Of a stretch of 57,665 nt of DNA, positions 33,831 through 42,094 are shown piece by piece (the first letter of the stretch is position 1; every line of letters starts with the position of its first letter). Position numbers and translations under genes: made by a program. The notes under the pieces were generated by a model that did no database searches, was not told the DNA's origin, and worked only from the letters and a program-made list of their open reading frames with translations. This DNA comes from a virus. The stretch lies in the IMG/VR virus record IMGVR_UViG_3300050132_000191, positions 1 to 57,665 of that record; one strand, 5' to 3'.

Positions 33831-34175
33831 TTAGGACTTTTTCGGATCGTAAATTCGGACGCCGTTTGCGTGGCTGTACCAGTGGGCCGCGTGGGCGCGT
33901 TCCATTTCTTGGACACCTGCTTTGAAAGTGATTTCACGGAAATTGTCAATGCGGAGCTTGAACGCTTTCGGGACCGTTGCTGTCACCGTATCTACCAGTT
34001 CGTCAGCGACTTCCACCACCTCTTTGGCTTCAGCAAAGAGCGTCGGAGCGGGGTCGGCAGCGTCCACCACTACGCTCGCGCTTTCGGGGGTAGGTGCTGC
34101 GGGCGCAGTTTGCGCGGCCCAAGGTGCTGGGAAGGGTGTTGGGGCGGTTGTAGCGGGTTTTTCTTGGGTATCCAT
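33831..34175 (-). CDS. Hypothetical protein after the major capsid
   Basis: A 114-residue protein. The first half is Pro/Ala/Thr-rich and disordered; the second half (AFKLRIDNFREITFKAGVQEMERAHAAHWYSH, NGVRIYDP) is a small folded domain often seen near capsid genes. A minor capsid or decoration protein is likely by position. Confidence 0.6.
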   Translation of the reverse strand: MDTQEKPATTAPTPFPAPWAAQTAPAAPTPESASVVVDAADPAPTLFAEAKEVVEVADELVDTVTATVPKAFKLRIDNFREITFKAGVQEMERAHAAHWYSHANGVRIYDPKKS

Positions 34176-34276
34176 TTTCGTAATCTCCTAAAGTAATCCC
34201 GCCAGCTGGTGAGACCTACAATGCGTCCCCGCGGAACGGAGGCGCATTAGAGGGTCACTTAGTTCAACAATTCAAC

Positions 34277-35389
34277 TTACAGACCGTCGTAGTAGCCGAT
34301 GCACTCCGGATATACGACTTCCGTGGAGCCAAGACGACAGAAGTAGGTCGTTTTGTGGTAGATGCTGTCGAACTGGATTGGAGTGCGTTGCAGCAAAGTC
34401 ATCGGGAAGCGGATGCGGTTCTTTTCTTTCGTGTAAACCACAGCCCGGTCCACCGTCCCAGTGGTGCCGATTGTGCCACCAACACCGGCGCCGATGCACC
34501 ATTTCAACGGCAGAATTTCCAGCTTGCCCTTGCCCGATGTGGTCAGTAGGTTGTTGTCCTGGATGTACTTCAGGATGGAGCAATTACCGGCGCTGGATAC
34601 CTTTTGCGTGCTAATGAACCCGAACTGCGCGGGAGGGAGCATTAGGCGACCCGGAATCACAGCCCAAGCGGAAGCGGCCCACACAGATGTCAGCATGGTG
34701 TTCACATCCGCCAGAATTTCGTCCGGCGTCTTGCGTGCCCAATCCGTGTGGCCAGAAACGCCAGGTGCCAAGTTGGACACGTTGCTCACCAGTGCGTTGT
34801 TCACCAGCCCAGTGTCGCCCATGCTCGTGTCTCCGATGTAAACCTGTTCGTCGATGTCCATCTGATGCTTCAGTTGCAAGCCTTCAAACTTCTGTTGGTC
34901 CACAGGACGGCCCAAGCGTGCAGCACTTTCCAGTTCCAGGATGGTGTACTTCATTTCCATCGCCCAGGGACGCAGTTGATGCGGGATCTTGGCAATGTCG
35001 GCACTCACACCGGAGATCTGGTTCGTGTCTTTGCCGATCCAGGCCTTGCCGTTGCCGATACCGTTGCCGGTTCCCAAGCCACCGGAGGCGCCGAACGTGC
35101 TCAACGTAAAGCTGGACACTTCGTCCGCAATCGTCACGTCTTCGCGGAGGTCAATGTCCCGGCCCCATGTCACAGCAGCCAGCGGCTCATGCAGCGTCAA
35201 GTCCAAGCGTTCCAGCTCGCCAACCAGGAAGGCGCCAGTGCTGTCCACAGTGCGTCCGTCGTGCATCTTGTACGCGGTGCCCAGTGGTTTGCCCAACATA
35301 TTGCCCTTGGCGTCAATGGTGCGATAGCCGGAGTCGAAAGTCATCACGTCACGTGTTTTCATACGACGGGGAAGAATCAATTTGCTCAT
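34277..35389 (-). CDS. Major capsid protein, DUF2184 family
   Basis: A 370-residue HK97-fold capsid protein of the DUF2184 kind: ADIAKIPHQLRPWAMEMKYT, E..AARLGRPVDQQKFEGL and IGDTSMGDTGLVNN are family features. The C-terminal VDRAVVYTKEKNRIRFPMTLL is also typical. Strand of neighbours and size support the call. Confidence 0.9.
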   Translation of the reverse strand: MSKLILPRRMKTRDVMTFDSGYRTIDAKGNMLGKPLGTAYKMHDGRTVDSTGAFLVGELERLDLTLHEPLAAVTWGRDIDLREDVTIADEVSSFTLSTFGASGGLGTGNGIGNGKAWIGKDTNQISGVSADIAKIPHQLRPWAMEMKYTILELESAARLGRPVDQQKFEGLQLKHQMDIDEQVYIGDTSMGDTGLVNNALVSNVSNLAPGVSGHTDWARKTPDEILADVNTMLTSVWAASAWAVIPGRLMLPPAQFGFISTQKVSSAGNCSILKYIQDNNLLTTSGKGKLEILPLKWCIGAGVGGTIGTTGTVDRAVVYTKEKNRIRFPMTLLQRTPIQFDSIYHKTTYFCRLGSTEVVYPECIGYYDGL

Positions 35390-35420
35390 TTTGTTTCCTT
35401 GAAGTTATGCGGCGAGCGGG

Positions 35421-35963
35421 TTAGATATTGAACGCAATTTCCGTGGCACCGGACGCATCCGAGCCGCCGTTGAAAGTCGCATTGGCCAGTTTCGTAGTAT
35501 TGCCCGAGCTATACACCGCCTCAAAGCCACCCAGCGTGTGAGTGCCTGTGCTGGCCTCTGACCACACATATACCGGGGCACCCTTCACCGCAGTTCCTAC
35601 CACCAGCGCCATGATGTACCCTGCTCGCAGCACGTCCATCACACCAGTGACGGGCGGTGTAGCGGCACCGAAAGAAGCAGCGCCAAAGTTGCTGGCGCTG
35701 GATTGTTGGAACGGATACGGGCGAACCGTAATACCATAACCCGAAGCAACCGTATCGGACTGGTCACCGGAAGCGTAGGGGCGAACCCCTTGGGTCGTTG
35801 CGTCCACCAGCACGGCCTGGCCATAAGCGGTAGGGGGTGCAGAAGCGTCAATGAGGCAGGGCTCAATACTGGCGGGGTGCGTGCGGTTCACGTCGCCAGG
35901 GAATCCCGCGCCCATGCGGAACGGGAAAGCGGCGTCATGTGTTTTCATGCGAATGGTTTTCAT
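35421..35963 (-). CDS. Structural cement protein, Gp24-like
   Basis: A 180-residue protein placed immediately upstream of the capsid gene. HDAAFPFRMGAGFPGDVNRTHPASIEP and GQAVLVDATTQGVRPYA match the phage structural cement (Gp24-like) family that reinforces the capsid. A GGAG ribosome site precedes the ATG. Confidence 0.82.
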   Translation of the reverse strand: MKTIRMKTHDAAFPFRMGAGFPGDVNRTHPASIEPCLIDASAPPTAYGQAVLVDATTQGVRPYASGDQSDTVASGYGITVRPYPFQQSSASNFGAASFGAATPPVTGVMDVLRAGYIMALVVGTAVKGAPVYVWSEASTGTHTLGGFEAVYSSGNTTKLANATFNGGSDASGATEIAFNI

Positions 35964-36003
35964 TTGCTATTGCTCCAAGAGTTTTGGCGTGAGGTTGAGA
36001 AAC

Positions 36004-37353
36004 TTACTGATCGGCGTACCGTTTGCGGTTCGCGGCATTCAAGTCCGCGATCGACATGGGGCCAGCCTTCCTTCCCCCATCCAGCACAGCCTTACCGGCC
36101 GTATTGTTCTGATTGTTCTCACTGCGCTTCATTGCTGAAGCAGAGCGGAATAGAGTGCGAATTGCATCGCACGTCATATGCTTGGTGTCGAGTGGCTGAC
36201 CGCCAAGCACGTCGTCCACAATGGCGCGGGTGCCGGGCTGTGCATAAGCAAGGTCCAACGCCTGGCGGCGGAAGCCGCAGATCTTCTTAAACGTGATGCT
36301 GACAGACTGCGCGGCGTCGAATGTCGGAATGCGGATCCCCGGCACCAGAATCTCGGCTTGCGCCACAGTGTCGCGGAAGCTGTCGCCAAGGTATGCGCTG
36401 TCCTTCGCCTTGGAGGCTTCTTCTTTCAGCTCCTCGGGTACTTCGTCCATCGCTTCCTTCTTCACCGCTTCCTCCTCTTCCGCGTCCTTGGTCTTCTTGT
36501 CGTCAGTGTCCCCACCAGCCACCAGCTTTTCCAACGCTTCAATCCGAGCAAACATTTCAGCGTGTTCGGTTTCGTTCTTGTCGACGTGGGCTTGGAAGTC
36601 GTCGTCCTTGGTAAACGAACCACCTTGGTCACCAGCTTCCCCTGCATGGATGTGGACGTGGGTTTCTCCACCCTCGCCTTCTTCTGCAGCGTCCTTGACT
36701 TCTTCCGCCAGCTTTTCAACTTCGGCAGCGTCCTTGGCCTTGAACGCTTTCATCAAAGCATCAAGGATTTTGGAAGGTTTATTTTTCATGGGAGTTTCCT
36801 CTTTTACGGTGATTGATTTGTGGTCGGCGATGGCGCAACGTGGTCCGCAACGCCCTTGCTCAACGAGAGCAATGTGGTTGATAATAATGTTGGACTGGCG
36901 CCCCATCCCGGGCGCTGTTTCCGTGTAGTCCGCTTCATAGCCCAGACTCACTTCCCGCTTGCCACTTTTCACAGCAGCAATCCCCTCGGGTGTCGTAATG
37001 AGCATATCGCCCAGCAGCAGGTCGTCCATTGCGCCAATACCCCGACGCACATTCATCAGAATACCATGCGTCAAGTCTTTCCAGACATCCGGCGTCACGT
37101 CGTCATCAGGGTGGTCATTTGTAACAGGCTTGCCCTGGGCGCTTGCAATGGTCTCGAAGCGAAAAATATCCATGTCCTCACGGAAAATCTTCACAATCCC
37201 TTCGGGGCCGGCTTCAATGGGAGTTTCGTCAGGCCCATACACCATCATCCCCGAACGCGCCACTGGCACCTCCTCACATAACAGAAACCCTTCCGGGGTC
37301 AGGCTCTGTTTGGGACCAATCTTTTCGGTCGTATAGAATAAACCGCGTGCCAT
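36004..37353 (-). CDS. DUF2213 capsid maturation protease with scaffold region
   Basis: A 449-residue protein. The first ~180 residues are the DUF2213 domain (VTNDHP, GDMLITTPEGIAAVKSGKREVSLGY, HIALVEQGRCG), considered a prohead protease in DUF1073/DUF2213 phages. The rest is acidic and helical (about 190-330), like a scaffold, and contains THVHIHAG (about residue 232), the same HIH motif as in the neck-region leaders. A small C-terminal domain follows. Confidence 0.8.
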   Translation of the reverse strand: MARGLFYTTEKIGPKQSLTPEGFLLCEEVPVARSGMMVYGPDETPIEAGPEGIVKIFREDMDIFRFETIASAQGKPVTNDHPDDDVTPDVWKDLTHGILMNVRRGIGAMDDLLLGDMLITTPEGIAAVKSGKREVSLGYEADYTETAPGMGRQSNIIINHIALVEQGRCGPRCAIADHKSITVKEETPMKNKPSKILDALMKAFKAKDAAEVEKLAEEVKDAAEEGEGGETHVHIHAGEAGDQGGSFTKDDDFQAHVDKNETEHAEMFARIEALEKLVAGGDTDDKKTKDAEEEEAVKKEAMDEVPEELKEEASKAKDSAYLGDSFRDTVAQAEILVPGIRIPTFDAAQSVSITFKKICGFRRQALDLAYAQPGTRAIVDDVLGGQPLDTKHMTCDAIRTLFRSASAMKRSENNQNNTAGKAVLDGGRKAGPMSIADLNAANRKRYADQ

Positions 37354-37389
37354 GGTGTTGTAAGGTGCTAAATGGTGGCTGGGGCCGAA

Positions 37390-38193
37390 TTATTGTTGTA
37401 CGTAGCTAAGGACGCCAGCCACGCTGGTTGTCGCTGCTGTAGTAAGGCATAATTGGAAGCCCGAAGCGGTTGTCATCACAGCGCCGGGGGTTGCATAGGA
37501 CAGCACCCCAACGGTCGCGGAGGGTTGCATTGCGCCAGTTAGTGCAGCCGCAGTCGTATCACAGTCAGCAGAAACGTGCGTACCCGAAGTGATTGTGACT
37601 GTGGGCGTGGTGCCCGCTGCTGTCATGCTATAGCCACAGACGTAGATGGATTTCCCCGCAGAAGCGTCAACCACCTTAGTCGTCGCGCTGGCGCCCTGGG
37701 CAATAACGGCGCTGGACTTGGCAATGCTATCAGACAAGCAAGGGTCAACCACTGGTCGCAAAGCAATTGCGGGCGCAGAGGTTCCGCTCATCCCGATAGT
37801 GCAGGTGGCAGTCAGCGCGGTGATGTGCAAGCGGGTTTGGCCATAACCCGCTGTGTCAATTCGCCAAGTGCCGGCAGCTCCAACGCTTGCAACCGATGCG
37901 CCACCCACAATCGGGTAAGCTCGCAGGGTGACCCAGACAGGAGCTCCCGTAACTTGGCTGGAACCTTGTACCGTGCCAACCAACCCGGTACAAGTACCGC
38001 TGACTTGGAGAACTGCGGTGCCCACATTGCTGGTGGTGAACGTGTAATCAGCGGGAGCGCTGTAGACAGCAGCGGGGCTGATCGCTGTGCCGATGTACGT
38101 CGGGTTCGTGTAGGGATACGCCGCATCCGCGAATACGGAGCTGGAGAAGCTCGCAGCGAGCGCCACAAGCGCAAGAGAAAGAAGTTTCTTCAT
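37390..38193 (-). CDS. Secreted protein of unknown function, moron-like
   Basis: A 267-residue protein with a clean signal peptide (MKKLLSLALVALAASFSSSVFA, cleavage after VFA at about residue 22) and a beta-rich, cysteine-containing mature part with several Cys likely in disulfide bonds. It lies inside the head operon between MuF and DUF2213 genes and has its own strong promoter (38255..38284). Virion head proteins do not carry signal peptides, so the product probably acts in the periplasm or at the cell surface, for example in host modification; that is an inference. Confidence 0.7.
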   Translation of the reverse strand: MKKLLSLALVALAASFSSSVFADAAYPYTNPTYIGTAISPAAVYSAPADYTFTTSNVGTAVLQVSGTCTGLVGTVQGSSQVTGAPVWVTLRAYPIVGGASVASVGAAGTWRIDTAGYGQTRLHITALTATCTIGMSGTSAPAIALRPVVDPCLSDSIAKSSAVIAQGASATTKVVDASAGKSIYVCGYSMTAAGTTPTVTITSGTHVSADCDTTAAALTGAMQPSATVGVLSYATPGAVMTTASGFQLCLTTAATTSVAGVLSYVQQ

Positions 38194-38254
38194 AAAAAGA
38201 TTCCTTGAAGCAGTTGAATAAATGTGTTACGCTAAGGCGGGGTCGAACGATGTG

Positions 38255-38284
38255 ATTATAATAAGGTTGAGGTTGATAATACAA
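38255..38284 (-). promoter_or_regulatory. Sigma70-type promoter for the secreted protein
   Basis: On the minus strand TTGTAT (38279-38284) and a perfect TATAAT (38255-38260) are 18 nt apart, about 60 nt upstream of the start at 38193. A second pair TTGATA/TATTAT with an 18-nt spacer lies just upstream. The gene is thus likely expressed independently of the late operon. Confidence 0.7.
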
Positions 38285-38314
38285 TCGATAGTGACAGAGT
38301 ATCAAGGTCAATAA

Positions 38315-39091
38315 TTATTCCTCAATAAACACGGGCTCTGGATAGCAACGGCAATTCGGAAACATTCCGGCGTGCGTCTGCGTGCCGTCGGATAATATAG
38401 GTGCGGTATGCCAAGGGATCACTGCGCCATTCATTTCCTTATGGGACTTGCGAACATCGGCATCCCCGGAAGTCCGCCATACATAATGCGTCACGCCAAC
38501 GTGAAGGCTGCGGGCCATTGTCAGACCTGAAGCAGTGCGAGCCACCTCGGTCCTCGCAATCAATTTGGCGCGGGATTCTGTCACCTTACCCGTAGCAAGA
38601 ATATCCTTCGCAATCTCCTCCGCTCTGCGCCCGCTTGTCAGGCCTTCGAGCGTCAACTTATGCACGCGATTCGCAGCGTCAAGAGGTAGGGACGTGATGA
38701 GTATCACTTGTTCGTTCAGAAACTCACGGAGGAATTGGCCTGTTGGCGCGTCTTGCAGTTCCTTGCGTAACTCACGCCCCATACTGCGCCCCATCTGAAT
38801 CCAGGCGTTCTCCCCCTGCCGTGCTATGCGCCCCAACATCTTTTCAGCAACACTGCGGGCCCAGGGTTCAATTGTCTGGCTGTACGCCCTCAGAACCTTC
38901 TCGAGCTCCGCACTGTTCCTGACCACACCACCGGGTGCCATACCTTTCACAATGTGGTCAACTTGCCGCGTTAAATGGCGCAGGGCTCTCAGGTATTCCG
39001 CTTCCAACCTTTCAGCCAGGTGAAATCGCTCGCGAGCTTTCCTTCGCTGCTCGTTATCAGTTTCCGCGGGGCGGGGTTTGACAGTTGCCAT
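38315..39091 (-). CDS. Phage Mu F-like minor head protein
   Basis: A 258-residue protein with the MuF/SPP1 gp7 C-terminal domain: RAKLIARTEVARTASGLTMA, then HYVWRTSGDADVRKSHKEMNG and a final FPNCRCYPEP. It follows the portal gene and is probably a minor capsid protein ejected or acting near the portal. Confidence 0.88.
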   Translation of the reverse strand: MATVKPRPAETDNEQRRKARERFHLAERLEAEYLRALRHLTRQVDHIVKGMAPGGVVRNSAELEKVLRAYSQTIEPWARSVAEKMLGRIARQGENAWIQMGRSMGRELRKELQDAPTGQFLREFLNEQVILITSLPLDAANRVHKLTLEGLTSGRRAEEIAKDILATGKVTESRAKLIARTEVARTASGLTMARSLHVGVTHYVWRTSGDADVRKSHKEMNGAVIPWHTAPILSDGTQTHAGMFPNCRCYPEPVFIEE

Positions 39092-39164
39092 ACGGGTTAG
39101 ACGGGTATGAGCGGGCGCGTGCCAGTTTGGCCCCGGCTATTACCGAAAATGAGTGCCATGCTAG

Positions 39165-41003
39165 TTAACTCAGTTTACGCATTGTGACTAAAACTTCGCG
39201 AAGTGCTGGGTGCAGCGTCAATCGGTTCGCTTCCGCAAGCGTTGCCCAATGGGAGTCCGAGGATTCATTGTTAATCCGGACGTCGAACTCGTCCACATCC
39301 GCTTCGTACGTTGTGAACCCGTCCACGCTCACTACAGGCCGAAGCGGGCCAGTGTAATCAAACCCTGTCTCCTCCAACGTCTCGCGCCGTGCTGCATCAA
39401 TTTCGGATTCGTTTGCTTCGACGTGCCCCGCAGGGAGTGCCCAGTAACCGGGATAGTCCCCACCCGTTCCGCGCTTCAGCAATAACAAGCGCCCATCGGG
39501 GGTCCAGAAAATAATTCCGGAGCTGCGTGGCATGGCGTCCTTCGCTTTACCGTTGGCGGTGTTGTCAGCTTTGATTTCAGCAATTTCCACGTCTTCGGGA
39601 AGTGGTGGGGGTTCGCTTTCTGCTTCCTTGATTGCGTCGTCGGTGATGTTCGTGAAGATCCCTGTCACGTGGCTACTCTGACGCAATTCCTTCAGCGCAG
39701 TCACTCTGTCAATCAGCCCACCTTCTTCGGCCTTCGTAATCGTATCACCGACTGACTGGGCAATGGTGGCCTTCTGTACGTCGTCCAGTTGCCACAGTGA
39801 GCGGAAGTCTAGGCGTGTTCCGTCAGGAACCTGTATCCCCTCGCTTGCTGCCATTGCCCTGTAAATTGTGGTCAGCGGGACTCGGAGCTGCTGCTCCTGT
39901 TGCTGCTTGATGGTGTCATAATAGTTACGCAAGTCCGCGTCACCGCTGCTAAACCCGGCCGGGGACTGCCCAAACAGGCGTACAAGCGGGATCTGCAGGG
40001 CGCCCGATAGTTGCTGGCCAAACTGCACCAGCGCATCGCTAAGGCCCCCAAAGGCGCTATGCCCCTGGGCTGCAAAATCATCTTCCGCATCAAGAAGCGT
40101 GATTCCCTCGATTCCTTGGAAGCGGCGCATCATGTCCACGTATGAGGTTAGCCCAGCCAGCGCGTCACCCCCTGCCGCGACTACTTGCCGCAGGTCTTTG
40201 ATCTTGTAGGTCCGGAGGTAGGACTTATAGACAAGCTGCGCCGCGCCAGTAGTGGCGCTATCGAATGCAATCATGCGGTCATACAGTCGCTCCAGAACCG
40301 ACAAGCCCCAAAGGTTCTCCATCAACCTCTGCCAGTAAGGCAAGCGAATCCCTTCCAGTCGCAAGCATCGGGAGTAATGAATTTTTTGGCTGGAAAGGGC
40401 GGGCGCTTGCGCTGTTACGCGGTAGAACTTTGGCTGTCCTAGGGCTGGCCCATATTCTGTCACAAGATCGTTGAGCTGCGGCTCCACCATCCATCGGTCC
40501 AAGGACAGGAGACCCCGAAACTGACCCTTTCTGATTGTGTTGAGTCGTAAAGGCGTTCCGGGGTCCTGGCCATCAATCAAAATCACAGCAAGGGCGCCAC
40601 CGTACAGCCGCGCCCACTTAATCGTATCACCAATTGTATTCCAGATGCCAAGCTCTGTTGACACCTCGTCAAGCCGGGAAATGTCTTCGGGTTTTATTTC
40701 GCCTTTGAGCTCGACGCCTGCGCGTGTCATGTCATCGGCGACCACGTCCACAGCGATGCCGCCAATCCAAGACCCGCGATGTACCCACTCAAGAAGTGTT
40801 CTGTTTCTCGTTATCGGATTAAATCCGTAGGAGGCTGTGGTGAGCGGGTTGTCTGCCCCTATTCCCAAATTGTGCGCGAAATTTGTGAAACTGTCGAGGG
40901 TAGTTCCGTTCTTCGCAGCTTCCTCACGAACTTTCGTGTCAGCTTTCAATGCGCTGGCGGAGTCGCGCTGCACGCTCTTAGTCCGTTGCGGTTGCGTTGC
41001 CAT
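39165..41003 (-). CDS. Portal protein (DUF1073) fused to a C-terminal Nudix hydrolase
   Basis: A 612-residue fusion. Residues about 30-440 are the DUF1073 portal (GIAVDVVADDMTRAGVEL, W.R.YGGALAVILIDG, SPAGFSSGDADLRNYYD). After a Pro/Glu linker, residues about 490-612 are a Nudix domain with a perfect Nudix box: GHVEANE, then SEIDAAR, then RETLEETGF (GX5EX7REUXEEXGU). Related portals carry a C-terminal Acb1 anti-CBASS enzyme; here a Nudix enzyme takes that place. I chose ATG 41003 (GGAG 11 nt upstream); a start at 41057 would add 18 residues. Confidence 0.88.
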   Translation of the reverse strand: MATQPQRTKSVQRDSASALKADTKVREEAAKNGTTLDSFTNFAHNLGIGADNPLTTASYGFNPITRNRTLLEWVHRGSWIGGIAVDVVADDMTRAGVELKGEIKPEDISRLDEVSTELGIWNTIGDTIKWARLYGGALAVILIDGQDPGTPLRLNTIRKGQFRGLLSLDRWMVEPQLNDLVTEYGPALGQPKFYRVTAQAPALSSQKIHYSRCLRLEGIRLPYWQRLMENLWGLSVLERLYDRMIAFDSATTGAAQLVYKSYLRTYKIKDLRQVVAAGGDALAGLTSYVDMMRRFQGIEGITLLDAEDDFAAQGHSAFGGLSDALVQFGQQLSGALQIPLVRLFGQSPAGFSSGDADLRNYYDTIKQQQEQQLRVPLTTIYRAMAASEGIQVPDGTRLDFRSLWQLDDVQKATIAQSVGDTITKAEEGGLIDRVTALKELRQSSHVTGIFTNITDDAIKEAESEPPPLPEDVEIAEIKADNTANGKAKDAMPRSSGIIFWTPDGRLLLLKRGTGGDYPGYWALPAGHVEANESEIDAARRETLEETGFDYTGPLRPVVSVDGFTTYEADVDEFDVRINNESSDSHWATLAEANRLTLHPALREVLVTMRKLS

Positions 41004-41117
41004 GGGTAAGTATGCTCCGTCGCCTGTAGGGGGTGTTTGAGCGGCGATGTGCCGCACGCAATGGAGCGGAGTATAACGGGGGGCGCCCCAGCAATCAAGC
41101 TGGGTGGGTGAACGGTG

Positions 41118-42080
41118 TCAAGGTACTGCGACATCCTTGCTCAGATAGTTTACTTGGTCTTTGAGTGCCAGCTTTTGGTTATGTGCTTGCTTGCGTTCTG
41201 CTTTGTTCACGTTGTTCGCTAGATCAGCAGCGATCCAGTCGGCTTCGGTGGGCTGTGGCTTGGGTTGTTCTGTTTGCATGGGTGCATTGTAGGTGATAAT
41301 AACCGCTCTACCAGGGCGCCAGCCTTGCGGAATATCAGCATCCGGTTTGATAAGTTTAGAATTCTGCCCGTCCGTAACCCATTTTCTGCCAGCCCTATTA
41401 GCACTCTTTCTTTCACGCTCCGCAGGGTTACTCCAACGATTTTTCGCCGCGTTGCTCATCTTTACCAACTCTCCAGGTTTAGCCCAGCGTGCGATTGCGG
41501 AAATACTTACTTTCTCACGCTCTTCCACTTTAGAAAATCTTGTTTTGGCGGAAATACTATTCTTTAGTCTCGCTTCGGGTGAGCTTAGTACAGCAGTTCT
41601 ATTGCGTTGACTTTCCGGAGTGTGCATTTGAGCCACCCGGAGATGAAACGCTTCCGGGTGCTTCCTTATTGTTTCTTTAGCCGCTTTGCTTTGTTTTAAT
41701 TTAGTTTCCGGTTTATCCATACCAGCTTGATACTTTGCTCGGCAGACAGGATCTGCCCATGGGGTAGTCACAAGAGTTTTTAATGTTTGTCTTGTCTGCT
41801 CGCTATGCTTACATCCAGAAGAACCCTCGCCTCCATCCGTGCGATTTGTGAGTTTGCACCCCATCCTACGAAAGCAACCCATCAAGAAAATTTCGTGCTC
41901 AAAAGCCTCGACTTCTAACTCCCAGCGAGCAACAATTTCCACCTTTATCCCATACTTAGCGACAGTATTTTTCCAGTAAGGGTTCCTACCTCCTGGGTCA
42001 TGCGCCCGTCGTCCCTTGCCCTTCCCAATATAGAAAACTGCATTGTCAGATTCGCGGCGGTGTAAATAGGTGTAGAACAT
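41118..42080 (-). CDS. GIY-YIG homing endonuclease with NUMOD-like repeats
   Basis: A 320-residue protein between terminase and portal. GIY-YIG elements: FYTYLHRRES at the N-terminus, VFYIGKGKGRR and the catalytic Glu in EHEIFLMG (about residue 62). Then four or more NUMOD-type DNA-binding repeats (S..AK.R W..P.ER pattern) and WVTDGQNSKLI...GWRPGR. The last 53 residues (from MQTEQPKP) differ from the rest and could be a former separate small gene (internal ATG at 41279). The gene is a mobile passenger. Confidence 0.9.
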   Translation of the reverse strand: MFYTYLHRRESDNAVFYIGKGKGRRAHDPGGRNPYWKNTVAKYGIKVEIVARWELEVEAFEHEIFLMGCFRRMGCKLTNRTDGGEGSSGCKHSEQTRQTLKTLVTTPWADPVCRAKYQAGMDKPETKLKQSKAAKETIRKHPEAFHLRVAQMHTPESQRNRTAVLSSPEARLKNSISAKTRFSKVEEREKVSISAIARWAKPGELVKMSNAAKNRWSNPAERERKSANRAGRKWVTDGQNSKLIKPDADIPQGWRPGRAVIITYNAPMQTEQPKPQPTEADWIAADLANNVNKAERKQAHNQKLALKDQVNYLSKDVAVP

Positions 42081-42094
42081 GACTTTATTTTAAC

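Noticed and set aside
34748-35431. A long plus-strand open frame of 227 codons
   Set aside because: It lies fully opposite the major capsid gene, has no ribosome site and a composition typical of antisense frames.
36178-36928. Two long plus-strand open frames opposite the DUF2213 gene
   Set aside because: Both mirror the Glu/Lys-rich scaffold region of the real minus-strand gene; no ribosome site and no domain.
37576-38208. A 210-codon plus-strand open frame
   Set aside because: Antisense to the signal-peptide gene, which has a promoter and a sensible protein sequence.
39097-39159. A 20-codon minus-strand frame between portal and MuF genes
   Set aside because: It has ATG and stop but no clear ribosome site and is too short to support on sequence alone.
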